Shown here one piece after another: positions 6,613-14,633 of a stretch of DNA of 64,000 nucleotides. Under the pieces are notes generated by a model. The model saw only the letters and a program-made list of their open reading frames with translations, was not told where the DNA came from and did no database searches. The stretch covers positions 248,001-312,000 of the forward strand of contig NZ_WBMS02000004.1 in NCBI RefSeq assembly GCF_008923205.2, read 5' to 3'. A program made the translations under genes and the position numbers. Every line of letters starts with the position of its first letter. The first letter of the stretch is position 1. Source of the DNA: Actinomadura physcomitrii. GTDB lineage: Bacteria; Actinomycetota; Actinomycetes; Streptosporangiales; Streptosporangiaceae.

Positions 6613-8097
6613 ATGACGGCCGGCACGGTCGGAGTTCTCGGCGCCGCGAAGGCGCCGATCGGCGTCGCCGCCACCACGATGACCGCCGTCCTGGCGTCCT
6701 TCGGGTCGGCGCTGGTGCTGGAGCACGCGGCGCACCTGCACACCGACGCCGTCATGCAGGCCGTCGTGCTGTCCGTCACCCTTTCCAGGGGGCATCGCGG
6801 CGCCCGCCTGCCGGACCGCCTGATCGGGTTCGCCGTCATGCCCGCCGTCGCCCTGGTGTCGGTCGCCCTCGGCATCCTCATGCGCGACGACGCGTTCGCG
6901 GGGGACGCCGCGTTCGCCGCGCTCGTCACGTCCGGGGTCTGGATCCGCCGCTTCGGGCCCCGCTTCACCAAGGCCGGCACGCTGATGATGCTCCCAGCGA
7001 TCGCCCTGCTCGTCATCCCCCACGGCGCGCCCGGCGCGCCGTCGACGCACCTGCTGTGGGCGCCCGTGGTGGCGCTCATCCCCTACTTCTGGGTCACGGC
7101 CGTCCAGGTCGCCGTGGAGCGCCCCTGGCGCATCGGCCGCATCGAGGCCGCCGCCCCCGCCCGCGCTTCCGCCCCGAGCAGACGGCTGCCCGCCAGCACC
7201 CGCATGGCGGCGCAGATGGGCGTCGCCCTGTGCGCCGCGTTCGCCGTCGGACACCTGCTGTTCCCGGACCACTGGTCGTGGGTCGTCCTGACGGCGTTCA
7301 TCGTCTGCAATGGAGCGCGAGGACGCGGCGACGCCCTCCACAAGGGTCTGCTGCGCGCGCTCGGCGCCGCCGGTGGGACGGTCCTGGCCGCGCTGGCGTC
7401 CGGGTTGTTCGCACCGAGGGACCCCGACGCGGTCGTCCTCATCTTCGTCGTGCTGGGCCTGGCGGCATGGTTGCGGCAGCGGAGCTACGCCTACTGGGCC
7501 GGTGGCGTCACGGCCGCCCTGTCGCTGCTGTACGCGTACTTCGGCCAGTCCGCGGGCCCGCTCCTCCAGACGCGTCTCGAGGCCATCCTCGTCGGCGGCG
7601 CCATCGGCGTCGGGGCGGCTTGGGCGATCCTGCCCTTCCGCACCAGGGACGTCCTGCGCCGCCGTACGGCCGAGTGCCTGGCCGCTCTCACCGACGTCAT
7701 GAAGGACGAACCGCACGCCCGCGCGCGCTTCGAACACTCCGTCGCCGAACTGGACACCATCGACGGACCGCTGCGGCTGCACCGGTTCGTGAGCCGCACC
7801 AGGCCGCACCATGCCGATGTCGTGGACGTCCTACGCGAGATGGTGCCGCACGTCCGTGCCGCCGGGCCCGACGCCAAGGCGTTGCGCGCCAACGTGGGAT
7901 CCGTGCGGCTCGCGATCGCCCGACGCCATGACGGCACGCCGTACAAGCGGCTCGCGCTGGACGACGCAACGGCCGCGCACGCCATCGATGCGGGACTGGC
8001 CCGCATCCACGCGATCTATGCACCGCCCACACAGGAACCCGGGCAGGAGCCTAGGCGCGGACCAGAGTCTCCAGAGAAAGCTCGTCCGGGCGGGTGA
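6613..8097 (+). CDS. FUSC/aromatic-acid-exporter-like membrane protein
   Basis: 494 residues from the ATG at 6613, seven bases after GGAGG. Two halves of hydrophobic helices (about 12-150 and 195-345) are separated by an Arg/Ala linker. The second half carries a VVLTAFIVCNG...HKGLLRALGAAGGTVLA segment of the kind found in the FUSC/YccS/ArAE group, which are proposed efflux proteins. A soluble ~150-residue C-terminus follows. The divergent MarR gene suggests induction by a small toxic or aromatic compound. The end overlaps the end of the convergent flavoenzyme gene by 47 bp, with no terminator between them. Confidence 0.8.
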   Translation: MTAGTVGVLGAAKAPIGVAATTMTAVLASFGSALVLEHAAHLHTDAVMQAVVLSVTLSRGHRGARLPDRLIGFAVMPAVALVSVALGILMRDDAFAGDAAFAALVTSGVWIRRFGPRFTKAGTLMMLPAIALLVIPHGAPGAPSTHLLWAPVVALIPYFWVTAVQVAVERPWRIGRIEAAAPARASAPSRRLPASTRMAAQMGVALCAAFAVGHLLFPDHWSWVVLTAFIVCNGARGRGDALHKGLLRALGAAGGTVLAALASGLFAPRDPDAVVLIFVVLGLAAWLRQRSYAYWAGGVTAALSLLYAYFGQSAGPLLQTRLEAILVGGAIGVGAAWAILPFRTRDVLRRRTAECLAALTDVMKDEPHARARFEHSVAELDTIDGPLRLHRFVSRTRPHHADVVDVLREMVPHVRAAGPDAKALRANVGSVRLAIARRHDGTPYKRLALDDATAAHAIDAGLARIHAIYAPPTQEPGQEPRRGPESPEKARPGG

Positions 8098-9217
8098 CGC
8101 CGGACAGCGTCATGGTCAGCTCCAGCTCCGCCTGGATGCAGCGCAGGACGTGCTGGACGCCGGCCTGCCCGCCGAGCGCCAGACCGTAGGCGTACGGGCG
8201 CGCGAGCAGCACCGCCTTGGCGCCGAGGGCGAGCGCCTTCGCGACGTCCGATCCGGTGCGGATCCCGCTGTCGAACAGCACCGTGGCCCGATCGCGGACG
8301 GCGTCGACCACACCGGGCAGCGCGTCGAGCGAGGCGATGGCGCCGTCGACCTGCCGGCCGCCGTGGTTGGACACGATCACGCCGTCCATCCCCGCGTCCA
8401 CCGCGCGGCGCGCGTCGTCGGGGTGCTGGACGCCCTTCAGCGCGATCGGCCCGTCCCAGTGGTCCCGCAGGAAGGCCAGGTCGCCCCAGGTGAGGGACGG
8501 GTCGCCGAAGTTGGCGACCCAGTGCAGGAGTGCGGTGTCGCGGTTGGCGTCGGTGACGGGCCCGCCGACCGCCTTCTGGAAGACGGGGTCGCTGAAGTAG
8601 TTCGCGACACCGATGCCGCGCAGGAACGGCAGGTACGCCTGGTCCAGGTCGCGGGGCCGCCACGCCAGCGTGAACGTGTCGAGCGTGACGACGAGCGCCG
8701 TGTACCCCGCCGCCCTGGCCCGCTCGAGGAAGCTGACGGCGAGGTCGCGGTCCTTGGGCCAGTAGAGCTGGTACCAGCGGGGCGCGCCGTCGCCGTTGGC
8801 CTCCGCGACCTCCTCGATGGAGTGCGACGCCGCGGTGCTCAGCACCATCGGGACGCCCTCGGCGCCCGCCGCGCGCGCGGTGGCGAGCTCGCCGTCCGGG
8901 TGGATGATCGACTGCACGCCGATCGGCGCGAGCAGGATCGGCGACGGCATCGCGGTGCCGAGGACCTCCACCGACAGGTCGCGGTGCGCGACGTCCCGCA
9001 GGAACCGCGGGACGATCCGCCACCGGTCGAACGCGTCCCGGTTGGCGCGCGCGGTGGCCTCGGTGCCCGCCGATCCCGCGACGTATCCGAACGCCTGCGC
9101 CGACAGGACGCCCTCGGCCAGCCCCTCCAGCTTCGTCAGGTCGGTCGGCAGCGACGGCCGCACGTCACCGAGTCCCTGCAGGTAGATCGAGTTCTGGTAG
9201 TCGGCCAGCGCGCTCAT
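8051..9217 (-). CDS. FMN-dependent alpha-hydroxy acid oxidase (lactate 2-monooxygenase-like)
   Basis: 388 residues, TIM-barrel flavoenzyme of the LldD/glycolate oxidase family, cytosolic. Seen: N-terminal YVAGSAGTE, LLAPIGVQSIIHPDGE lining the FMN site, YQLYWPKDR, ALKGVQHPDDA (flavin Lys), catalytic His285 in IVSNHGGRQ with Asp291, then DSGIRTGSDVAKALALGA and ARPYAYGL for phosphate binding. The IHPDGE and HWVANFGDPSLTW segments favour the lactate 2-monooxygenase branch over L-lactate dehydrogenase. The ATG at 9217 has GGAGG six bases upstream. The reaction would be L-lactate (or a related acid) plus O2 to acetate plus CO2 if the assignment holds. Confidence 0.85.
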   Translation of the reverse strand: MSALADYQNSIYLQGLGDVRPSLPTDLTKLEGLAEGVLSAQAFGYVAGSAGTEATARANRDAFDRWRIVPRFLRDVAHRDLSVEVLGTAMPSPILLAPIGVQSIIHPDGELATARAAGAEGVPMVLSTAASHSIEEVAEANGDGAPRWYQLYWPKDRDLAVSFLERARAAGYTALVVTLDTFTLAWRPRDLDQAYLPFLRGIGVANYFSDPVFQKAVGGPVTDANRDTALLHWVANFGDPSLTWGDLAFLRDHWDGPIALKGVQHPDDARRAVDAGMDGVIVSNHGGRQVDGAIASLDALPGVVDAVRDRATVLFDSGIRTGSDVAKALALGAKAVLLARPYAYGLALGGQAGVQHVLRCIQAELELTMTLSGVTRPDELSLETLVRA

Positions 9218-9392
9218 CGGATACCTCCACGGGGGTGGCGGCCGGGGCGCCGGCCGCGTGCGGAAACCGTCCGGGACCAATCTGCCACGGCCGCTGACCG
9301 GATCGTGCGCCGCGACCGGCCCGGGAACCATTCCGCGGTCCATCCGGTGGGGCGGGCGAAAGATGTCGGCGGGACCGGCCACAATGTGGGGC

Positions 9393-11891
9393 ATGGCACG
9401 ACGCGGATCCCAAGCCCCTCCCCCGCCGCCGGACTTCGAGGAGAACATCGTCGACGTCGACGTCTCCGAGGAGATGCGCGGCAGCTACCTCGAGTACGCC
9501 TACTCGGTGATCTACCAGCGGGCGCTCCCCGACGCCCGCGACGGGCTGAAGCCCGTCCAGCGGCGGATCCTGTACTCGATGAACGAGATGGGGCTGCGCC
9601 CCGACCGCGGGCACGTCAAGTGCGCACGCGTCGTCGGCGAGGTCATGGGCAAGCTGCACCCGCACGGCGACAGCGCGATCTACGACGCCATGGTGCGGAT
9701 GGCCCAGCCGTGGGCGATGCGGATGCCATTGGTCGACGGGCACGGCAACTTCGGCTCGCTCGGCGGCGACGACCTGCCCGCCGCCATGCGGTACACCGAG
9801 GCCCGCATGTCCCGCGAGGCGCTGATGATGGTCGCCTCCATCGACGAGGACACCGTCGACTTCCGGCCGAACTACGACGGCCAGGAGCAGGAGCCGGAGG
9901 TGCTGCCCGCCGCGTTCCCGAACCTGCTGGTGAACGGCGCGTCCGGGATCGCGGTCGGGATGGCCACCAACATGGCCCCGCACAACCTCGGCGAGGTCGT
10001 CGCGGCGGCCCGGCACCTGATCGACCACCCCGACGCCACCCTCGACGACCTGATGCGCTTCGTGCCCGGCCCCGACCTGCCCACCGGCGGCATGATCGTG
10101 GGTCTGGACGGCATCCGCGACGCCTACGAGAAGGGCCGCGGGACGTTCCGCACCCGCGCCACCACGACCATCGAGAACGTCACGCCGCGCCGCAAGGGCA
10201 TCGTCGTCAGCGAGCTGCCGTACGCGGTCGGCCCGGAGCGCGTCAAGGCCAAGATCAAGGAACTGGTCAACGCCAAGAAGATCCAGGGCATCGCCGACCT
10301 GAAGGACCTCACCGACCGCAACGTCGGCCTGCGCCTGGTCATCGAGATCAAGAACGGCTTCAACCCCGAGGCCGTCCTGCAGGACCTCTACCGGCTCACC
10401 CCGATGGAGGAGACGTTCGGCATCAACAACGTCGCGCTCGTCGACGGCCGGCCGCGCACGCTCGGCCTGCGCGACCTGCTGCAGGTGTACGTCGACCACC
10501 GCATCGAGGTCGTGCGGCGCCGGTCGATGTTCCGCCGCAAGAAGCGCGAGGACCGCCTCCACCTCGTCGACGGACTGCTGGTCGCGCTGCTCAACATCGA
10601 CGAGGTCATCCAGGTCATCCGGCAGAGCGACGACGCCGCGCAGGCCAAGCAGCGGCTGATGCAGATCTTCGAGCTGTCGGAGATCCAGGCGCAGTACATC
10701 CTCGACACTCCGCTGCGCCGCCTCACCCGCTACGACCGGCTCGAGCTGGAGAAGGAGAAGGAGCAGCTGGCCAAGGAGATCGCGAAGCTGACCGCGATCC
10801 TGGAGTCGGAGCGCAAGCTGCGCGGTCTGGTGTCCAAGGAGCTCGGCGAGGTCGCCTCCGAGTACACGACCCCGCGCCGGACGATCCTGCTGGAGTCCTC
10901 CGGCCACACCGCCGCGGCCGCCGTCCCTCTCGAGGTGGCGGACGACCCGTGCACGGTGCTGCTGTCGTCCACCGGGCTGCTGGCCCGCACGCACGGCCCC
11001 GAGCCGCTGCCCGACAGCGGCCCGCGCGCCCCCCACGACGTGCTGGTCTCGGTCGTCCCGGCGACGGCCCGCGGGCAGGTCGGCGCGGTGACCTCGTTCG
11101 GGCGGATGATCCGCATCGACGTCCTGGACCTGCCCGCGCTGCCGCCGTCGGCGACGCCGCCGTCCCTGGCGGGCGGCGCGCCGGTGACCGAGTACGTCGA
11201 GCTGGAGCCGGACGAAACGGTCGTCGGCGTCGCCGCCCTGACCGACGAGGGCGGCGGGCTCGCGCTCGGCACCGCCCAGGGCGTGGTCAAGCGGGTCGTC
11301 CCGGACTTCCCCGCCAACCGCGACGAGTTCGAGGTCATCGGGCTCAAGGACGGCGACCGAGTCGTCGGCGCCGTCCAGCTCCTCGCGGAGGACCAGCACC
11401 TGGTGTTCATCACCACCGACGCGCAGCTGCTGCACTTCGCCGCGTCCAACGTGCGGCCGCAGGGCCGCGCCGCCGGCGGCATGGCCGGCATCAAGCTGGG
11501 CGCCGGCGCCCGGGTGCTGTGGTTCGGCGCCCTCGACCCCGCGCGCGAGGCCCGGGTGATCACGATCTCCGGGTCGTCGGCGGCGCTGCCCGGCACCCAG
11601 ACCGGCGCGATCAAGCTGGCCGACTTCGCCGACTTCCCGGCCAAGGGCCGCGCGACCGGCGGCGTCCGCGCGCACCGGTTCCTGAAGGGCGAGGACGTGC
11701 TGCTCCAGGCGTGGGCGGCGCCGACCCCGCTGCGCGCCGCCGCCGCGAACGGCAAGCCCGCGACGCTGAACGTGACGCTCGGCCGCCGCGACGGCTCCGG
11801 CGAGAAGCTGAGCAGCCCCATCGTGTCGATCAGCGGCCCCATCGGCCCCGTCCCCCCGGACACCGACGAGCCCGCCGCCGACGAGGCATGA
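9393..11891 (+). CDS. parC: DNA topoisomerase IV subunit A (ParC / second GyrA-like)
   Basis: 832 residues. The breakage-reunion domain begins after a short Pro-rich leader; the quinolone-determining segment is [10 protein letters not shown] near 89-98 and the catalytic Tyr is Tyr134 in [12 protein letters not shown] coiled-coil tower domain and a C-terminal six-bladed beta-pinwheel region follow. With ParE it relaxes and decatenates DNA. The partner gene lies 9.7 kb downstream on the other strand rather than adjacent. In Streptomyces the second gyrase-like genes likewise lie near, but not next to, each other close to hrdB. The start at 9393 is preferred; an in-frame ATG exists three codons earlier. 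Confidence 0.93.
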   Translation: MARRGSQAPPPPPDFEENIVDVDVSEEMRGSYLEYAYSVIYQRALPDARDGLKPVQRRILYSMNEMGLRPDRGHVKCARVVGEVMGKLHPHGDSAIYDAMVRMAQPWAMRMPLVDGHGNFGSLGGDDLPAAMRYTEARMSREALMMVASIDEDTVDFRPNYDGQEQEPEVLPAAFPNLLVNGASGIAVGMATNMAPHNLGEVVAAARHLIDHPDATLDDLMRFVPGPDLPTGGMIVGLDGIRDAYEKGRGTFRTRATTTIENVTPRRKGIVVSELPYAVGPERVKAKIKELVNAKKIQGIADLKDLTDRNVGLRLVIEIKNGFNPEAVLQDLYRLTPMEETFGINNVALVDGRPRTLGLRDLLQVYVDHRIEVVRRRSMFRRKKREDRLHLVDGLLVALLNIDEVIQVIRQSDDAAQAKQRLMQIFELSEIQAQYILDTPLRRLTRYDRLELEKEKEQLAKEIAKLTAILESERKLRGLVSKELGEVASEYTTPRRTILLESSGHTAAAAVPLEVADDPCTVLLSSTGLLARTHGPEPLPDSGPRAPHDVLVSVVPATARGQVGAVTSFGRMIRIDVLDLPALPPSATPPSLAGGAPVTEYVELEPDETVVGVAALTDEGGGLALGTAQGVVKRVVPDFPANRDEFEVIGLKDGDRVVGAVQLLAEDQHLVFITTDAQLLHFAASNVRPQGRAAGGMAGIKLGAGARVLWFGALDPAREARVITISGSSAALPGTQTGAIKLADFADFPAKGRATGGVRAHRFLKGEDVLLQAWAAPTPLRAAAANGKPATLNVTLGRRDGSGEKLSSPIVSISGPIGPVPPDTDEPAADEA

Positions 11892-11930
11892 CGGTGAGCC
11901 GGGCCCGCCCACCGCGGGCCCGGCTCACCG
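11892..11930. terminator. Bidirectional hairpin terminator after parC
   Basis: Perfect 17-bp stem (11892-11908 with 11914-11930) and a 5-base loop, starting at the base after the parC stop and overlapping the stop codon of the convergent ATP-binding gene. There is no T-run, as is usual in such GC-rich genomes. Confidence 0.85.
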
Positions 11931-12695
11931 GGCGTCGAGGTCCTCACCGCACCGCACGATCGCCTCGGCCACCTCGGTGACCTCCCACAGCGGATACCGG
12001 ACGGTCCCCACGGACGGCATCGTGACGACGAACCCGTGCCGCCGCGCCCACACGGTGATCTCCGCGCGCACGGACAGCACCGCCATGCCCCAGCCCTCGC
12101 ACCGGTGCAGTGGCCGGAGCCCCCGCCCGCCGAGCGCCGCCTCCAGCTCCCGCGCCGCCTCGGCGGGATCCTTGCGCGGAACGGGCAGCGCGACGCCCGG
12201 CATCGGCAACCCGAAGTAGGCGGCCTTCCCGGCGACGGGCGCGAACGCCAGCCTGGACCGGCTGCGGTGCACGCCCCAGAACCCGCCGTGCTCCCACGCG
12301 AGCGCCTTCACCAACTCGAACCCCCGCCCGCCCTCGTCCAGCGGGGATGAGGGAGGTCCCGGCCGGACGGCGCCCTTCCACGGCGCACCGTCGAAGACCT
12401 TCACGACGATCCGCGCCCGCTCCCCCGTCCGGTAGGCGTACAGCTCCGCCGAGGTCCCGGGCGCGTGCCGGTAGGTGTTGGTCGCCAGCTCCGACACCAT
12501 CGTCGCCGCGTCGCGGACGAGCACGTCGGGCATCCGCAGCGCACGCATCGTCGCCCCCACCCGCGCCCGAGCGAACGCGGCGCACGTCGCGTCCGTGGGA
12601 AGCGCCCACACCACGCACCCCCCGCCCCGGATCACCTCCGCCCCCCATGCCGCGCCGCTCTCGTCGCCGTCAAGACACCCCATGGAAATCACCAT
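11925..12695 (-). CDS. ATP-binding protein (HATPase_c, anti-sigma/AbaA-region type)
   Basis: 256 residues from the ATG at 12695. The N-terminal half is a HATPase_c fold of the RsbW/SpoIIAB-like kind: PTDATCAAFARARVGATM, an N-box MVSELATNTYRHA, and a degenerate G-box GGRGFELVKALA. The C-terminal ~100 residues have no recognised family. Together with the divergent HTH/DUF5753 gene and the DUF397 gene it forms the triad typical of actinomycete whiJ/abaA-like clusters that affect development. The frame is open for another 25 codons upstream, but that part reaches into the operator-like repeats. Confidence 0.8.
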   Translation of the reverse strand: MVISMGCLDGDESGAAWGAEVIRGGGCVVWALPTDATCAAFARARVGATMRALRMPDVLVRDAATMVSELATNTYRHAPGTSAELYAYRTGERARIVVKVFDGAPWKGAVRPGPPSSPLDEGGRGFELVKALAWEHGGFWGVHRSRSRLAFAPVAGKAAYFGLPMPGVALPVPRKDPAEAARELEAALGGRGLRPLHRCEGWGMAVLSVRAEITVWARRHGFVVTMPSVGTVRYPLWEVTEVAEAIVRCGEDLDAR

Positions 12696-12854
12696 CCACT
12701 CGTTCCCGCGCAGCCACCCTGAGTGATGACAACACTCCGGATGGTGCTCCTCATCGAGCAGCTTCTGCAAGCAGAAATGAAAAATTCCATCTCCAGCCTC
12801 AGGAATCTTGGCGTTCCACGCCCCTACGCTGCCCCCGAACGGCAGACTCGGACC
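12696..12854. promoter_or_regulatory. Divergent regulatory region with two inverted repeats
   Basis: 159 bp between divergent starts, with an AT-rich patch around 12763-12800. Two dyads are visible: TTCTGC-AA-GCAGAA at 12763-12776 and GAGTG-N7-CACTC at 12721-12737. Either could be the operator of the HTH protein at 12855, since HTH/DUF5753 proteins usually control their own locus (inference). Confidence 0.5.
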
Positions 12855-13763
12855 ATGCCTGAACGCCGCCCCACCATCCGCGAACGTCGGCTCGCCGCCG
12901 AGCTTCGCCGGCTACGAGATCGGTCGACGCTCAGGCTGGAGCAGGTCGTCGCTCAGCTCCAGGCCCAGACTGAGGGACGCTGGTCTGCGGCAAAGCTCTC
13001 CCGCCTCGAACGAGCCGGGCAGGGCATCAAGATCGCGGACGTCAACCAGTTGTGCGACCTCTATGAGGCGACACCCGAAAAGCGCGAAGCGCTTCTCGCC
13101 TTGACTCGCTCATCACGCCAACGCGGCTGGTGGGACGCGTACGCCGACACCATCCACACCGACTACGCCGCGTACATCGAGCTCGAGGCCGAGGCCGCAT
13201 CCCTTCGCTGCTACAACGCCCAGATGGTCAATGGCCTGCTGCAGACTGAGGAGTATGCCCGGGAGGTCATCAGGGTAGGCCTCATGCAGTTCGCCCCTCC
13301 TTCAGAGATCGATCGCCGCGTCGAGGTGCGAAAGACGCGGCAGAGGCTGCTTGAGAAGCACGAGCCCGGACCACTGCGCATCTGGTCGATCATCGACGAG
13401 GCTGCGCTCCGGCGCGCCGTCGGCGGCCCGGACGTCATGGCCCGGCAGTGCGAGCATCTGCTCACGCTGGCCGAGCTCCCCAACGTGATGCTGCAGGTGC
13501 TTCCGCTCAGCGCGGGCGCGCATCCAGCCCTCACTGGGGCGTTCACCCATATGGAGTTTCCAGAGCGCCACATGGCCGATGTCATCTACCTCGACGGGTT
13601 GACCAGCGCCCTCTACGTCGAGGACGACGCCCAGGTTCACAACTACGCGCTCGCATTCAACCAGCTCGCCATGACAGCCCTCGGCGCCGATGAGTCACTC
13701 GACTTGATCGCAGAACTGGCTTGGCCGCACCGAAAGCGGCATATTGGCGCAAATGAAGGCTAG
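12855..13763 (+). CDS. XRE-type HTH regulator with DUF5753 (WhiJ-like)
   Basis: 302 residues from the ATG at 12855. The N-terminal helix-turn-helix is at ~10-75 (AAELRRLRD...AKLSRLERAGQGIKIADVNQLCDLY). The rest is a DUF5753 domain (RSSRQRGWWDAYADTI...YNAQMVNGLLQTEEYAREV...IWSIIDEAALRRAVGG...LQVLPLSAGAHPALTGAFTHMEFP), the putative ligand- or partner-binding part. It overlaps the DUF397 gene by 11 bp. In Streptomyces such pairs behave as developmental regulators, with the DUF397 protein as a small antagonist; that role here is inference. Confidence 0.9.
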   Translation: MPERRPTIRERRLAAELRRLRDRSTLRLEQVVAQLQAQTEGRWSAAKLSRLERAGQGIKIADVNQLCDLYEATPEKREALLALTRSSRQRGWWDAYADTIHTDYAAYIELEAEAASLRCYNAQMVNGLLQTEEYAREVIRVGLMQFAPPSEIDRRVEVRKTRQRLLEKHEPGPLRIWSIIDEAALRRAVGGPDVMARQCEHLLTLAELPNVMLQVLPLSAGAHPALTGAFTHMEFPERHMADVIYLDGLTSALYVEDDAQVHNYALAFNQLAMTALGADESLDLIAELAWPHRKRHIGANEG

Positions 13764-13956
13764 GGAAGACCTGTTCGTCTGGCACAAGAGCTCCTACTCA
13801 GCGCAGGGCGCCGACTGCGTAGAGGTTGCCGGCTCGGCGTCGGCGTGCGCCGTCCGAGACTCCAAGGACCCGAACGGCCCCGTCCTCGCACTCACCCCAC
13901 ACGCGTGGTCCACACTCGTCCACGCCATCAAAACAGGCGCCCACGACCTCCCCTGA
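13753..13956 (+). CDS. DUF397 domain protein
   Basis: 67 residues from the ATG at 13753 (a TTG three codons earlier is also possible). The hallmark WHKSSYSAQGADCVEVA and AVRDSKDPNGPVLALTPHAWSTLV segments cover the whole protein. It overlaps the end of the HTH/DUF5753 gene and is almost certainly cotranscribed with it. DUF397 proteins are small partners of these regulators; some, such as BldB relatives, are needed for differentiation. Confidence 0.9.
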   Translation: MKAREDLFVWHKSSYSAQGADCVEVAGSASACAVRDSKDPNGPVLALTPHAWSTLVHAIKTGAHDLP

Positions 13957-13975
13957 CACCACCCGCACCGTTGAG

Positions 13976-14025
13976 TTGTGGCGTGTCGTGGTTATGAAGC
14001 GCTCCAAAACCACGACACGCCACAA
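13976..14025. terminator. 18-bp perfect hairpin, bidirectional terminator
   Basis: Stem 13976-13993 pairs perfectly with 14008-14025 around a 14-base loop containing AGCGCT. It lies between the convergent DUF397 and cysteine-hydrolase genes, 19 bp past the first stop and 11 bp past the second. It is the longest perfect stem in the window and unusually AT-balanced for its surroundings. Confidence 0.85.
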
Positions 14026-14036
14026 GTCGACGGGGG

Positions 14037-14633
14037 TCAGGGGGTGGGGACGGGGGTTAGGGCCTCGGCGACGGTGGTGATCTCGGCGAAGCCGCAGTCG
14101 CGCATCACCTCCAAGCCGATCTCGTGGAGGCGCGGGGTGAGGGCCGCGCAGGCGTCGCCGAGCACGGTGACGCGGTAGTCGCGCATGTAGGCGGCGCGGA
14201 CGGTGGACTCCACGCAGACGTTGGTGACGACGCCGCAGACGAGCAGGTGATCGGCGCGGAGCCCGCGGAGGAGCGGGTCGAGGGACGTCCACAGGAAGGC
14301 GTCGAAGCGGGCCTTGTCCACCACCAGGTCGTCCGGGCCGCAGCCCAGTTCGTCGGCGACCTCGGCGTCCCAGCTGCCCGCGGCGAGGGCGGATATCTCG
14401 GCCAGGGCCGGGTGGGCGCCGGCCAGATTGGCGCCCTCATCGGCACGGCCGGGCCGGTAGACGTGGCGGGTGAAGACCACGGGCGTCCCGGCGGCGCGGG
14501 CGGCGGCCACCGCGGCGGCGCACTGCCGCACGGCGCGGCCGGTGTCGGCCAGGGCCATGCCGAGGGTGGGCAGCGATCCGTCCGGGTGGACGAAGCCGTT
14601 CTGCATGTCGACGACGGTGAGGACGTCGGTCAT
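14037..14633 (-). CDS. Isochorismatase-family cysteine hydrolase
   Basis: 198 residues. The catalytic triad of the family is visible: Asp9 (VVDMQNGF), Lys107 (VDKARFDAF) and Cys140 (VTNVCVESTVRAA), followed by the cis-peptide-type turn. Members hydrolyse nicotinamide, N-carbamoyl compounds, ureidoacrylate or isochorismate; sequence alone does not decide between them. The ATG at 14633 overlaps the stop of the NCS1-like transporter gene by 4 bp, with GGAGG eight bases upstream. The coupling suggests the hydrolase acts on the compound that the transporter imports (inference), which favours an amide or ureide substrate. Confidence 0.9.
   Translation of the reverse strand: MTDVLTVVDMQNGFVHPDGSLPTLGMALADTGRAVRQCAAAVAAARAAGTPVVFTRHVYRPGRADEGANLAGAHPALAEISALAAGSWDAEVADELGCGPDDLVVDKARFDAFLWTSLDPLLRGLRADHLLVCGVVTNVCVESTVRAAYMRDYRVTVLGDACAALTPRLHEIGLEVMRDCGFAEITTVAEALTPVPTP

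Noticed and set aside
9165..11912. 915-codon open frame antisense to parC
   Set aside because: Arises because third-position GC bias keeps the antisense frame free of stops; no domain is visible and parC is unambiguous.
7811..11980. Very long open frame across and beside parC in another plus-strand frame
   Set aside because: The product is Arg/Gly/Pro/Ala-rich low complexity, the usual shadow of a high-GC gene; parC in its own frame has complete motifs.
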